Assembly: GCA_026724425.1 (NCBI GenBank) | Contig: JAIUCV010000401.1 | Location: 372,001 to 436,000 of the forward strand | DNA: 64,000 bases | Source of the DNA: Erythrophleum ivorense | Taxonomy: Eukaryota; Streptophyta; Magnoliopsida; Fabales; Fabaceae | Direction of reading: 5' to 3' | Shown here: positions 22,132 through 35,700 of the stretch, piece after piece | How the letters are laid out: each line of letters opens with the position of its first letter | Position numbering within the stretch: the stretch's first letter is position 1 | Position numbers and translations under genes: made by a program | The notes under the pieces: generated by a model | Told to the model about the DNA's origin: nothing | Databases searched by the model: none | The model's input: only the letters and a program-made list of their open reading frames with translations

Positions 22132-24927
22132 TGTTACACTATAACATCTTACATATCCTTTTTATCTATATAAGTTTATTCATGGCAAAAATTGTGGTAT
22201 CCAAACCTTTAATAGTGAAAATCTTAGTTACTAAGAACATCAAATATCTCCAACATGCTCAAACAAGGATTTCTACCATTTTATCTTATAAATTAATGTA
22301 TAACCAATTTGTTACAACCAAGATAGTGTGTAGGTAGCAATAAAGTCCATGGAATTAGCCATTTGCACATTTTTGCTATAAACACCTAATAATGTCTGAA
22401 TTTCAAAAATTCATAATTTGTATTACTCAACTCCAATTAATGCAAATTAGGTCTTTAAAAATTTTATAATGTGAACTTTTTATTATAAAAATTTTAAATC
22501 AAAATGAATTCATTTGATCTCCTAAAAGTCACAAAATCCAACACTGGACTAATATGAACAATAATTGCCATTGACAACTTTTTGGGGCCAACTTTAAAAA
22601 TTTATCAAATATTCTATAAAGGTACAAAAATCATGATATCTAGCTCTATAGAAAACTCTAATTGTTCTCTAATTGTATGTCAAATTTCAACTCCAAAGTT
22701 GGTCATTATGGCTATTAAGAGTAAAGAGACATTTTATGATTAAATGGTCAAAATATTGGTTCCAAATGGTACCAAATATGCTTAAAAATGTTATTTCTCA
22801 CTATGAGCAAATTTCAATCTACAAATGCATTATGTGTGACTGATTCATCATGTAAAAATTGCCTTGTAACTAAAAATTACTGTCTCATATGCAAGAATGC
22901 ACATGAACATTAAGGAACTGCATATGCCAAATCAGATTCTATCAAGTCTGACATATGTTAATTGGCCTTTATATCATGGCCTAGTGCTTTTAAACATGTT
23001 TGTATTTCAATACAACAAAATATACGTTTACATAAACACATGTAAAATATCATAGTCTAGGTTAATCTCTTGACATAATAATCTTTTCTAAACATTTTGC
23101 TCTTTCTTACCCTTGCTTTACATATCACTTAAATTTCGTTAGTGGAAATAGAGAAATATGAGATTAAAAAAAATCTCAATAGCTAATCCAACATTCAAAC
23201 ACATATGTGGTTTACTTAAGCACATGGAAGTAAGCATGCATGTCATGTAATCATAGCCAAACCATAATCCATGCTCTAAGAGTTCTCATAGCTCAAGCAA
23301 GAGCAAATCTGTGCTATAAAGACTTTTGGTTTAGCCTCACCTAAACATATAAGGACTTTTGGTTTAGCTTTAGCCACATTTGAAGATTTTTGACTTAATC
23401 TCATCCAATATCAAGGGATATTTGACATAGCCTCACCCATCAAAGAGCCACCCCAATCACAAATGCAAATGAGTGTTATATAATTGCATATTTTATTCAA
23501 ACAATCAACAAGTCACATAATTGCAAATAATATACATAAGCAACCAAGAAACTCAAACAAACCAACTACATATATAAGAATGAAGGAAAAGCTTTCTTTT
23601 CAAGCCAAATTAATTAATTCCCTTTGTCTCCTCTATTTGGTTCCATGGCCTTACACATTTTGATATGCTCTCACTTGTTTGGCCTAGACATATCAAATGA
23701 AGCATAAAATGATCAATTAATTCATATTTAATCTCATGTTACCCTACGTGTGCTAATCAAGTCTTAAAGTATAACTTTAGGTCATTTTGGATGCTCTAAG
23801 AAGCAAATTTTAGAATTTAACTTTTAGGTTTTAAAATCTTACCATATATCAGCTTCATAATTCCATTGGAAGTCATTAAAGTCATCAAGAGCATAATTAA
23901 ACATGCCTAGAGCCATATGGTCCTATTAGGTATACTTGAACGCTAGTTTTTCACTTTTAAAAGTAGAGTTTCTAAATTCATTCTAATAGCTCCATTAGTC
24001 TTTATATTTCATATCTAAACCATTTAAAATCTTAGAATTAATGAAACAATTCCCTAGGTACCAAATTCCACTCTTGGTTGAGACCTCCACTATGGTTCCC
24101 TTCCTTGGAGATTTGTTTACATCTTAGGGAATTTAATGATCTTAGGATCTCTATAATTCATTTCTAACTCAATTATGATATTAGAGGGATTAATTAACTC
24201 TCTTAGGATATTGAATCTCTCAATACCAAAACCAAACCCTAGGTGGAATTATATGCCATTCATTAAGTTCTTTACTAATTCTAATCACATAATCTTGTTT
24301 TTCATCCTTTAAAACCCTTAGTTTTACCATGGTTTTATCAAGTTCAAGTCTCCTTCACTCACCCTCTCTCTTGGATGAACCTATGGTGGCTTGGAACCTA
24401 AAGGGATACAAATTTTCCTTAACAAATCACACCTTGTTTTAATGTACTCTTAATGAAGATTATTTTGGCATAATTGGTTTCTCTAAAAGAGCTTCTTCAT
24501 CTAAGAGTTCAGGCACAAAACTCACTATTTTAGGAAACCAAAACCATAGAAAGAAAGAGGAGAAAGGTAGGAGAAAGCTAACAATAACATCATATTCAAA
24601 TTTTTTTTGCTTACCTATGGATGGCTTCTTCCTCCTTTCCTTCTTCTTTTGCCATACCATAAGAGAGCTTCCTAAGGCTGCCAAGGTCGATTATAGAGAG
24701 GGGAGGATGAGTGGTGCCTTTTACAAGGAGGTTTTAGGGTTTTTTTTAAAACTTTCAAAATACTTATTTTGCCCTTACATTTTAATTTCATTGTTTGAGC
24801 TCATTTTTTCGTATTTTCAAAAATCGAAAGCTCTATAATGAAATTTAAACTATACTCTTGATTAAATATTTACTTTGATGTTACAAGGGTTTAAAACAAT
24901 CTAAAAAAGTCCCATCAAAGTTATGAT
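22132..24927 (-). repeat. V1: LTR of the U/V family, upper end lost
   Basis: Minus-strand relative of U1-U5. It contains the CCAAAAGTCC array (23305-23450, inverted) and the palindromic GATT...AATC block near 23161-23182. It aligns with V2 up to TCAAAGTT at 24916-24921. There T2a starts, so its first roughly 450 bp (in LTR direction) are missing. The lower edge TGTTACAC (22132) fits the family terminus. Confidence 0.75.
23305..23450 (-). repeat. GGACTTTTGG-type array in V1
   Basis: Imperfect 30-bp units on the + strand contain GACTTTTGGTTTAGCCTCAC and variants, about four to five copies. It is the inverted form of the arrays in U3, U4 and U5. Confidence 0.7.
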
Positions 24928-26742
24928 TGTAACATCCAAAAATTAATTAAGAGAATTAAAGAAAATTAAAGAAAATAATTTGGGAAAATAAGGAATTATT
25001 GTGAGAATTTTAAAATAAATTATAAGAATGCTAATTTTAGGCATTTTGAGACAAATAATAATTATTGGCTATTATTGAGTGAAAATAAATGTAATAGTGG
25101 ATTTGCGGTAAAAAAAAATTATTAAGTGGAGGTGAATATTTAATGTTTGGGCTATGTGATTAATTTATTTATGCCAAGAACCATTTGTAGAAGTTTACCT
25201 TCATTTTTATAAAACCTAACCTATTTAGACATATTTGAATCCATGTACCCTATGGCCCAAAATGCATATTATAGACCTAATTGGATCAAGGGTTCTTGGA
25301 TTAGCCCAAATTCCTTCAAAACCCTATGAGTAGGTGCCACTCGTCATTTTTGTGCTAAAGTAAGTGTAGGTTGAAGAACAAAGAAAGAAAAATGTGCATA
25401 GAGAGGGAGACAAGGGTTTCATCATATTTTGGCTCTGATATGCTCATGTAGAGAAAGATTTAGTCAAGGTAAACTATACAAAAGTCAATCATCTCATCTT
25501 CCTCTTTAATCATCTCAACTAATTTTTTTGTTTAGTGGATTTTCACCTTATCTCCAAGTTTGAAAATGGGTGTTTTGATGGTTACTTGCATGGTTTTTGT
25601 AGCTTGAGGTTAGAGGGACCATTAGGTGAGCATTTCCTTTTATTTTGATGTGTTAGCTAGAATTTGGCCAAAATGACTGACTTTTATATTGGATTTTGTC
25701 ATTGTGTGAAAATGCAAGGAACTTGGATAGAACCACTATAGTTTTTGGGTTGGGAGGCTTGAATATGCATTTTGGAACTCATTGAAGGTTTGGGTAAGTG
25801 TTTTCTTAGTAGATTATAGTGATTAGAGTGAAAGACCATAAGGTTTTCTTGGTGAATAATGACTAAGAGGTGTATTTTGGTTAATTTAGGACCTTTAGAG
25901 TGTTAGCATTTGTTCTTAGCTTCTAAGGAAATTCGCATAACTAAGCAAGGTAATCAAGGGTTTCTAATTCCATATATATGTTCATTTTAATTTTATATTT
26001 GTTACGCATATATGTTTTCTATGCTAAATGATTGGTTGGCTATTTGATTGCTTTAGACTGTGGTCATATCTTTGGTGGAGCTGTGATCATATTGCCACCC
26101 GCGCAGTGTGCCATGATTGATCACTGAGTTATAATTGTACTCATTGGAAAGCATTGAGCCATAAGCATGCTCAATAGGGAGCTAGTGTTGTAGACAAGCC
26201 TTTCCCCCTATTTTTGGCCATTACCATGTTGTATGTGATTACTAGTCTGGGATAGAGATACTGGTAGTATAATTGGTTCATTTGCTGATTATATTGATGA
26301 TCTTGGTATCTATTAGTATAAAAATGCATTTATGTTGGTTAATTTGCACACATATATGAAAATTTCTTTGATTACTGAGATTCATATCTCACCCTATTCT
26401 ATAGGCTAACAATTTCAGGTGAAAGTCCTTCGGCTGAGGAAAAAGGAAAGCTAGTGGATGACCGTCCTTAGTTTAAGACCTTGTGTAGAGATTCTACTTT
26501 TGGAAAAATTTTAATTTAGTGTAGATGCTATTCTTTTTGTAATTTAATTTGTATATCATCATGATGGATTCATTTTTGCTAAGTGCATGTATTTTGATGT
26601 TTTTGTAACTAAGGATTTAACCTTCAGGAGGCTAGGCTTTAATTCATTTGAGTTTTGATGTATCTATCTAATACTGAGCAAAGATGGACTATTGTGAATG
26701 TATGAATTATGTTTTATCAATCAAAAGATATGGTTATAATGC
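24928..26742 (+). repeat. T2a: family T LTR, 3' part missing
   Basis: It begins TGTAACATCC at 24928 and follows the same block order as T3 and the complement of T1, including ATGCTAAATGATTGGTTGGC near 26020 and the CATATCTCACCC...TTTCAGGTGAAAG block near 26383-26425. It stops at 26742, directly against the terminus of another T copy. The 3' portion carrying the GCCGTGGC cluster is absent. Confidence 0.75.
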
Positions 26743-27473
26743 TGTAACAACCCTAACTCCTAATCACTATAATTAAGCATAATCATATGATTAATAATCC
26801 ATACTTACATTTAAAATCAATAATAGTTTACTAAAGGGTGAAAATGTGGGAAAATTTGAACCTTTTTATTATTAAGAATCATTATTTAGAAGAACAAGGA
26901 GACTTAAGCTCATAGGGGATCCAAGTTCTCAATTGGGACCTTCACTTGATTCACAATTGAATCTACAAGCCTAAAACTCTTATATGATTGTTCATAAGTC
27001 ATCATGTATCATTAACATAGTGTAAACTAGGTTATAGAGGCTAAAATAAGTGTTTGAGGTCTTAGGCCACGACTTAGAAAGACTTCACCATAACTAAATT
27101 GGCTCCTGGAGTCTATAAAAGTGTCAAGGAATACGTATGCCATGACTTGAATACTCCCTGCCGTGACTCAATTTGCTTCTGGAACTAGAAATACAAAATC
27201 TCTCATTTCTCACCATGACAAAATACTTGCGTTATGGCAAGGTTCCTCCCTAAACCTCCTTGTTCAAAACTCTTGAGGCTTGTTGCGCTAGGCCTATTGG
27301 CATCATGGTTAGGTTAGCTATTGGAATATCACCAACCAAATTGCTTGACTCTCACCGTGGTGAAATTGCTCTCTAGATCACTCTCCTTTCAATATTCCCG
27401 AGTTGTACCACGGCTTAAGAGCTTGCATCGGGGTGAAATTGCTTCTGTTTCCCTTGAATGAGTTTTGACCGTA
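26743..27473 (-). repeat. T2b: family T LTR 3' portion, inverted
   Basis: The + strand starts TGTAACAACCCTAAC at 26743, matching the complement of the T3 end and T1 start. AAAATTTGAACCTT and the GCCACGAC/CCATGAC repeat cluster follow in the same order as T1. It is cut at 27473 by repeat F2. Confidence 0.8.
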
Positions 27474-29300
27474 TGATGAATGCTATTTTTATATATATTA
27501 ACCCTCCTAATTTAGGAACTTTGATGTTTGAATATGGCTTATTACATTTTATTAGATAATATTTGAGTTTAGTAGCCATTTCTGCACTCAAGGAATTTAT
27601 TTATAAAATTTTTGAATTTTAATGCATAAATTTCTTTAAATAATTTAGCGAATTTTTCCTATTGATTTTTTTTATTATTTGTGCAGATTTTCAATGACAA
27701 TTGGAGCTTGAATGGGAAATTGATTTGAGGAAGAAATAGAGTTTCAAGTGTGCAAGTTTCTTAGAAAATAAAATTTGAAAATAAGAGAATGAAAAAGAGG
27801 CAGCATAATCATCATCATCCATCTTATTCATGCACATTCCACGTAGGCACTTCCACCTTCATTTGGCATTCTCTCAAAGCCATGGGTATTTTGTTCATGT
27901 CACTCATGTTGCAATAGTTACACACATAGCACCAGGAACCACATTGATACATGGCTTCATACATGTGACTTCCACTCCCTATTCATTCCATTCAACACAG
28001 ATTACACATAAGCAGCTAGCAAATCATTCACACTTACATCCATCACACTTAAGCACACCTTCATGCAAGGCTTTACCCACATTGTAGCATACTCTCATAG
28101 GGAGCTTATATGGATTAGAAGGCATGGGTTTACACTCAAGAAGGCAGCCACACTATCCATTCATTCCACACCACGTTGCATGGCCCTCTATTCATCCACG
28201 TAGCTTGCGTGGGCATTCACTTAGCAACTACACCCACTTAAAGCTTCACACACTAACACATAGCAAATACTCTCACATTGATTCACACACACATTCCATG
28301 GTTTTGATATGCTCACACAATGCTACGGTCAGCTCATAAACTCACATATGCACCAACACGTAACATCACGTCAAACACTCTTACGGGGCAGATGTCACTC
28401 ACATAATGAAGCACTAACTCACTCATTCCACATAGCGGAACACACTATAGTGTAGCCACTCCCTCACAGTCTTAATATTAACTTGCACAATGCATTCATA
28501 CACATACAAGACACGAGCTGGCAAGAGTCACTCACACGTAACAACTAGATGAAGAAGCAAGAGCTGGGAGGTTTAAAGAAGGAGGAGTAGTCACATGGAA
28601 GAGTATATGTGAGAGGTAAAGGAAGAAGAAGCTTGGATCCAGAATAGCTCACAGAAGCTACATGAGAAAAGAACCAGAAAAGGAGGTCTCACGTCCAGCC
28701 ATATACACACCTCCAGCTCACTCATGAGAAACACGACACTCTCCATTCATCTACCAGTTAAGGAAGCAACATGAAGCCACAGTTTAGTGAGGAGAAGGAA
28801 GCTCAAACACACACATGCAGAAATAGAAGGAGGCTCAGGTTGAAGAGCATGAATAGAATATAAGAAGCACATGAGGGAGAGGCTAAGAATAAAAGCATGA
28901 AAAAGCAAGTGAAAGGAATAAATGAAGCACGTGAGAAGGGGGGCTAGATAAAAACGCATGAATCACCCATCTAATCCAATCATCCAGAACAACAATCCAC
29001 TATTCATGCATTCCATTAACCATCGTCTCCAACCCTGAAACCATAACTATCTCCATTCCATTTTCCACCACCATGAAGCACTAATTCTCCATCTTGTGAC
29101 TAGCTAGGAGGAGGACCTTGGTTGAAGCTTGAATTCAAAAAGAATAGCAAGGGATTTTGGCTAAGAATTCTTATTTTATTTTCTTTCTTTCCACATCAAT
29201 TTTTGTTATTTTATTTGCTTGGTTGAACCTATAATTGACTGAGATTGTTGTAGTTTATAACTAGTGGCTGGTTAGATACTAATTAGGAGACTATTTGATG
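27474..29300 (+). repeat. F2a: repeat of unknown class, first copy
   Basis: It starts TGATGAATGCTATTTTTATA and matches F2b (62329-64000) at both ends: GCCATTTCTGCACTC near 27578 and GTGACTAGCTAGGAG near 29097, then TTATTTTATTTGCTTGGTTG near 29208. The TG start and an AGATTTTCAATTG leader-like motif suggest an LTR. The middle (27820-28560) is rich in CAC/CAT, giving His-rich frames with no protein match. The right edge is uncertain (29255-29320). Confidence 0.65.
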
Positions 29301-29319
29301 TTTAATTGGTTTATATTAG

Positions 29320-31676
29320 TGCTGGAATTTTCACTTTCCTTTAATTTTCTCTTTAATTTGACCCAATTAATTTTTTATTTGGATCATTTTCACCTACACC
29401 TCAAATCTGATATGGGTTATTTGGTGTTTCCTTGGAGGATTTTGAAGGTTGAGGCTAGGAGGGATATTGGGTAAATATAAACTTCTCATTTTGATGTATT
29501 TTCTACTAGTTTAGGACCCCTATAGTTGGTTTATGATATGGATGGTGATTTTGTGCGAATTTGCCCAGAATTTGGAGTGTTATTCTAAGGTTACTGGTGT
29601 AGACACAACTAAATTCGAATTTGGTTCTTGTAGTGGCTAGGTAAGTATTTTTTAAGTAGTCCTTTGTGGTTTAATTCTTTAAGTATTAGGTTTGCTGCTA
29701 TAAATGATGATTAGGAATAGTAATGGTCTGATTTTATATTTATAGGTTGAAGTAGCATTGGGATTGGCTATCAAAGAATTGTCTACAAGTGAAGTAACCA
29801 TGGTTAATGTTAATTCTATGCATATATCTACTTTAATATTATATTTGCTACACATGTATAATTTTAAATGCTAAATGAATGGTTAGTTATCTGATATATT
29901 ATGATTGGACCTTGTAGGTCCATGGTAGAGCTGTGGTGCATCTGTCACCCGTGCATTATGCTTTGATCGGGTGCCAGTTTGTGATCAAACCCTTATATGC
30001 ACTCATCCCAGGTTATGCTCATTGGGGAATTGATGCCATGGACTAGCTTTTCCTAGTGTTAATGGCCTTTAACATATAGAAATATGATTATATATGTGAG
30101 ATAGTAGTCACTGATGGCCTAATTGTTTCATTTGCTGATATGACTGGTAAATTTTCTGATACTTATCTAATTTCATGCACATATATTAATTAAATTAGAA
30201 TATATAAATAGAATTTTCCTTTGGTTACTAAGATTTGCATCTCACCCTATTTCATGGGCTAACTATTTCAGGTGAAGGTCCTTTGGGTAAGGATAAAGGG
30301 AAGAAGTGGATGAACATCCATGAGCTATGACTATGTGTGAGAAATTCTGCACTTGGATGGATCTAATCTAGGATAGATGCTAATTTTTATTATTCATTTA
30401 TATAGTATCATCATTATCATGTAATCATGTTGCCAAGTGTAGATATTGTGTTTTGGTAAATAATGATGTAACTAATAGGGAATTAGAGTCTTTGCAACTT
30501 AGAATTTGAGGTATGCACTTATATATCTGATATAGAACCTTGTTGACCCTAAGATATGGTCTATAATATGAGAATGTAATCATGTGATACCTTAATTGTT
30601 GACTTACACTAGTAATGTATAGAGCCTATATTGGAATTTATATTTGGATGATGATATTAGTAGTTATGAATCCTTCTTGTTGTCATTGATATATGAATTA
30701 CTGATGTACGATAGGAGATGAGTAGGGGATCAACGTCTAGGATTTGGTCTGGCAATGAGGGACATGCTAAGTATATTAGGTGGATGAATGCCATTAGAGC
30801 CTTATAAATTAAGGTAGAGTGGCCTCAGAGTATTGGTAAAGGAAGAGTTGGAGTGTATGGGATGAAATTTGAAAGGTATAGGTGTAGAAAAGGGTTACAC
30901 CGCAACCAAGAATAGTTGAGTCATGGCTAGGAGTTAGTCAAAAGCAAGGAGTGTTGTGGTGCAGGATGTCTCATCACAGTGCAATGTGAAAATTTTACCT
31001 AGGGAGGGTAACAGAATGCAACTTCACTACTGCATTGGTACTTCTGTCATGGCATAATTCGAATAAATTGGGTTGAGAGTTCTAGGAGGCATACCCGCTG
31101 TGACATCATATAGGTTAGCCGTGGTGAGGCTCTAACTTACTGTGTTGCGAAAACGTCAACAGTAGGTCCTTGAGAGCACTTAGCCGTAGAGCAAAAAATC
31201 CAAGTCGAAGCGTAAAGTGCAAAATTTTAGTTTTGAGTTATAGTAACCACTTACACCATGGCGTGGGTGTACCAAGTCACAATGGGAATCCCCAAACTTG
31301 GTTTTTAGGATCCAATAACCAACTTAGCTGTGGTAAGGAAGGTCCAAGTAGAGGTGAAGGTTTCCAAACTCCTATTTTTGACTTAGAGACTTTGAGATTT
31401 ACTATGATAATGTTGTATAATAACTTAGGAATATTTATAAGAAGTTTTGTGAGTTGAAAATAGTAGCAAGATGAATTAAAGGTCTTAAATGATAATTACA
31501 ATCACTTATGGATTTGATTAGTTGTGGTTATTAGCTAATGACCCTAATGATATCAAGGTTCAAATTTTTTCACTTTCTTTTATTTTAATTAATTATAATG
31601 ACTTTAAACCTTGATTTGCAATTACTAATCATGCTATTAAGTCTAATCACGGTAATTAAGAATTAGGGTTGTTACA
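29320..31676 (+). repeat. T3: family T LTR, 5' part missing
   Basis: From about 29320 it is the complement of T1, starting at the T1 region near 21340: TTTAATTTGACCCAATT, then GAGGCTAGGAGGGATATTGG at 29452-29471. It then continues through GTCACCCGTGCATTATGC and the CATCTCACCC block to the GCCGTGG-type cluster and the end GGGTTGTTACA (31676). The 5' end is replaced by or joined to F2a. Confidence 0.8.
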
Positions 31677-31788
31677 TTATATTTAACATGTTATGACACA
31701 CATAACCTTACTACTTCCCATATATACAACTAAGCTAGTCTGTCTAAGGTGTAAGTGGCTTTAATTAACAAGAAGTGTGTAGACTTAG
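31677..31788 (-). pseudogene. Z: integrase core fragment
   Basis: The minus strand reads THFLLIKATYTLDRLA, then a stop, then LYIWEVVRLCVS. This is the block that follows VDRLTKS in Tekay/Del integrases (HFIPVKxTYxLxRLAxLYxxEIVRLHG). The preceding block is found on the far side of V2, in the same frame. The fragment is cut at 31676 by T3 before the second catalytic Asp. Confidence 0.85.
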
Positions 31789-32732
31789 TGTTATACCATT
31801 ATAGGTTATATATAAATCTCATGCCATACCTTCCATTCAATAGCAATTATTCAATATTTACACTTGTAGCAGTGGAAATAATCATATTGAAAGCCTTATA
31901 TATTCCAATTGTGCAAAAATAAATCTTATTATCATTTTATTCTCCAAATTCATGCCAAATAAGTTTGTTATGCTTAGAATAACACAAAAGGAAGAAAAAA
32001 TTTCATGGGTTGTTTATATGCACAATTTCACCACTTTAACATATATTAGGGGCCAAACTTTGAAAAATTATAACTTGAGGTACACAACTCTGATTTATAC
32101 AAATTCAGTGGCCACAAAAAGCTTATAATAAGAACCATATACTTTACAAATTTTAATCCAAAACAAGTTCATTTGGTCCCTTAAAACCCCTGAAAATAGT
32201 AGCTAAACCATATGAACAATAATTGGCAAATTTTACAAAAAATAGCAAAATTCAAACATTCATAGAATATTCTACATAGCTCTAAAATTTTGTTCTTTGG
32301 TTTGTAAAAAGCTCTTAGTGTGCTCTAAATTTCTACCAAATTTCAGCCCAAAATTCGTCCATTTGGTCTATTATTGGTTCATGGACATATTATGGCCCAA
32401 AAAATGAAGATTTTAATTCAAAATGGTTCTAAATGAGCCATATTATGCTATGTCTCCATTTAGGTATGTTTTAAATGATAAATGCATCATATGCAGCTGG
32501 CTCAACATGTCTCAAAAGCCATACAACTCAAAATCACCTTCCCACTTGCAAATTTACATATATTTATCTAGGAACTTAAGGTACCATTTTACAAGATATC
32601 ACTTAATTCAATCCATAATGTGTCTTTATATTATAATCTAGTACTTTTAGACATGTTTGCATGATCATACTTCACAAGATACCAATACATAATCATAGAT
32701 ACAAGAACATGCCTTAACATAATAATGAATGT

Positions 32733-35700
32733 TGTAACATCCGATTTTCTGAAAAATCCAAGAAAACGTAAGGAAATGCGAGAAACGTAACATATGGTTT
32801 CTCTGTCAAGATACGAAATTCACCGGATATGAAAGGAAGTCCCTCAAATAGAGTAAATTAAGGTCCAATAAAATTAGAATAATATTCTAGACCATAAATA
32901 ATGATGAGTCAAGGCCAGAGGTGCCCTAAAATTGGGGCTAAAATAGATGAAAAAAAAAGAGATAAGAAAAAGGTCCCGAAGAGCCTCCAAAGTCAAGTAT
33001 GAAGGAGCCAGGGACCAAAATGCAAAGAAAAGTTATATGCTGGGCAAAATGTATAAATTGCCCAAAAGTTCAGGGAACCCTACTTTCACCCTCTATTCGT
33101 GGCTTTAGGCTCAAATATCAAAAAATTGAGCAAGAATCTCAGAAATCCATGACCCACGGTTAAACTCAGTTTGATGAGACGGGTCCAATGATGCCAAGTT
33201 GTCCGGATGGTCGGGCGGGATCCGATCCGGGATCTGGTTATCCCGATCAGTAGTCATGAGCAAAATAAAAAAAAGAAGTTATAAGAACTATAGAAATAAA
33301 AATAGCTAAATGGTTAAGAAACCTTGAAGGAGTTTCAGGGACATAATTGCAGTAAATAAAAAGTTTATAACACAATCATAATACAGAACAGTGAAAATTA
33401 CACCTATAGACCCGGGTGTCCGATTAACACCGAAATTTATGAGGATTGAGGTTAAGGGCCTCTGACCCATGTTTGAAGCTTAATATGGTCAGAAAGTAGA
33501 GGAAATAATGTTCATAAATTTTAAAAAGTCTAAAGGTATGTATTGTACTGTAAAATCTTAATTGGGCTCAGACATTGATTTTTAGATTGCTGTAAGGCCC
33601 AATAGTTAATTCTAAAGGCCCGATAAGAGAAGAGAATATATGATTAGGGTTTTAGAGAAGATGAAACCCAAATATAAATATAGAATGAAAGGAAAAGAAG
33701 AAAAAGATTTTAGTTATTTTAAAGAATTAACCATGGTTAAGGTAGAAACTAACTATAGTTGAGTTAAAAGTTGACCATGGTTGAGTTAAGAAATTAACCA
33801 TGGTTACTCTCCATAACTTAAGGGCTAAGGCAAGGCTTCCAAGTGTGTGGCCAAGAATTTTTGGAAGAAGATATTTAGTTATGAAATTAGAAAATCAAAA
33901 GAAAAAAAGGAATGGAATGTTAAGATTTAATCTTGAAAAGGTTGATTCAAGGGTCCAAATTTAGTATGACCATTTAACTTCATTAGATTCATCTTCTTCA
34001 CCTCCATTCCACCATTTTCACGCCACATACAAGGAAGAAAGAAAGAAAAACGTGAAGAGAGAGAGAGAGGGAGAAAAAGTGGAAGATGAAGTGAAACCAA
34101 GCAAAACTACCACCATTCTTCACCAAATTTCTCCATCTTCTCCATCCTCCAACGATTTCTTCCAAAGGGCAGCTGCATATTCATCTTTTATTCAAGGTGA
34201 AATGTTGCTATAAGTGGGAAGAGAAAGGATTTTAGTGTGAGAAAAGCAAAAAAAGCAAGGCTTAAGCTTAAAGAGTAAGTTTTCTCCATCTTATACTTGT
34301 AAATCACATACTTTAAGTTAGTTTTGTTAAACCCTAGCTATGAGTTATTTTTGGACAGCATATAAATCATTAGAAATGGAGTTTATATGTTGAATATGAA
34401 GGCCTTGAAATGATGTTTATATGTTGAACATGAAGGCCATATGAGCTTAGTTATTGTTGTTATGTGCTGAGACTTTGGAAAACACAAAGACTGTAATTTT
34501 TGGGAAGATAGAAAGCATGGGGAGATGCTGTCCGAATTTTCCCAAAATTTTTATGGTGTTTTCTTAATGTCTTAAAGTCATGTATACCAAATTTCAAGTC
34601 CTAAAACATAAAGGAAAAGGCTATGGAATTTTTAGAACCAAAGAAATACACTTTGAGTCTAAAACGGAGCTAGATTATATGATGACCAAAACGTGATGTT
34701 GAGGCTGGAATTTGATGATTTTATCCATTCCAATGGATTCAAAAGAGTGTTTTTAGCTCGGAATACCCATGGGAAAGCCCCAAAACACATGGGATAAAAT
34801 TCCTTAATTTTGGCCAAGAAATGCATATTATTCGGCCATAGTGAATGGGAATGGAAAGAGTTGGATTTTTCCAATTCCAATGGTCCCATTAAGTTTAAAA
34901 GGGGTCATCCTACTTTAGAAGTTAAGGTTTATGTGTTGATTGTAATGAATTATCATTATGATTATAGGGTTTGATATTGTTTTTGGAATTCCAAAAGCAA
35001 GTAAACTGAGTCCCAAGGATTGAGGAGCAAAGTTTGCTAAGGTAGTAGTTTTCCTCTCTCTTTCCTTAAGCTTGTATGTTTGTATAATGATGAGTATTAT
35101 GCTATATCAAGTTGTTATTTATGCTATAAAATGAAATATGTATGTTTAGATCATGCTTGGCCTTGTATAAAATTCCTTGTATTCCCATATGGTATGTGGC
35201 ACCTTGATGGGCATTATGTTATGTACTTATGTGCTTGCTTGTGAATGAGATTAGTTTATTACTACTGAGATTTCATAATCTCATCCCAAATATAACCCAT
35301 GCTAGGTTCGAGTTCAAGCAAAGAAAGAGCAAAGAATCTGGAGACATAAATCGAGGACCTTACTTTTATGTACCACGTTTTGTTATGTAATTAAATATTT
35401 TAGATTATTGCGTGTATGAGTTATGTTATGATACTGTAAGGTACTCAGGTATGGAATGGAAAGTCATGAATATAATCAACCTTTGAGTAAATAGAATATG
35501 ACTGATGAGCCTAAAATGCAAAAATGCATCTGCTTATATATAAAAGCAAAATAATAATAATATGTCAAGTGAAGGGGTAAAACTATCCAATTTGTTATAG
35601 GGGCAACTTTATATGAATTCATATGTGCTCCGCTAAGTAAGTATTTTTCCTTTGTAAAGGGCATAGAGAGCTTGAAGTAGAGCCCTGAACTGACCTTATG

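Noticed and set aside
22132..22340. Integrase C-terminal similarity in this stretch
   Set aside because: A weak frame looked like the GDKVFLKV block, but the sequence aligns better with the LTR terminus of V2 and V4.
24881..24890. LTR start TGTAACATC for V1 at 24885
   Set aside because: Homology with V2 continues past it to 24921, so it is internal.
27830..28339. His-rich ORFs, possible metal-binding peptide
   Set aside because: Produced by CAC/CAT-rich repeat sequence in F2a; the other F2 copy has nothing comparable.
26743..31676. Single DNA transposon with long terminal inverted repeats
   Set aside because: No matching target duplication (AATGC versus TTATA), and the arms behave as separate diverged T-family LTRs.
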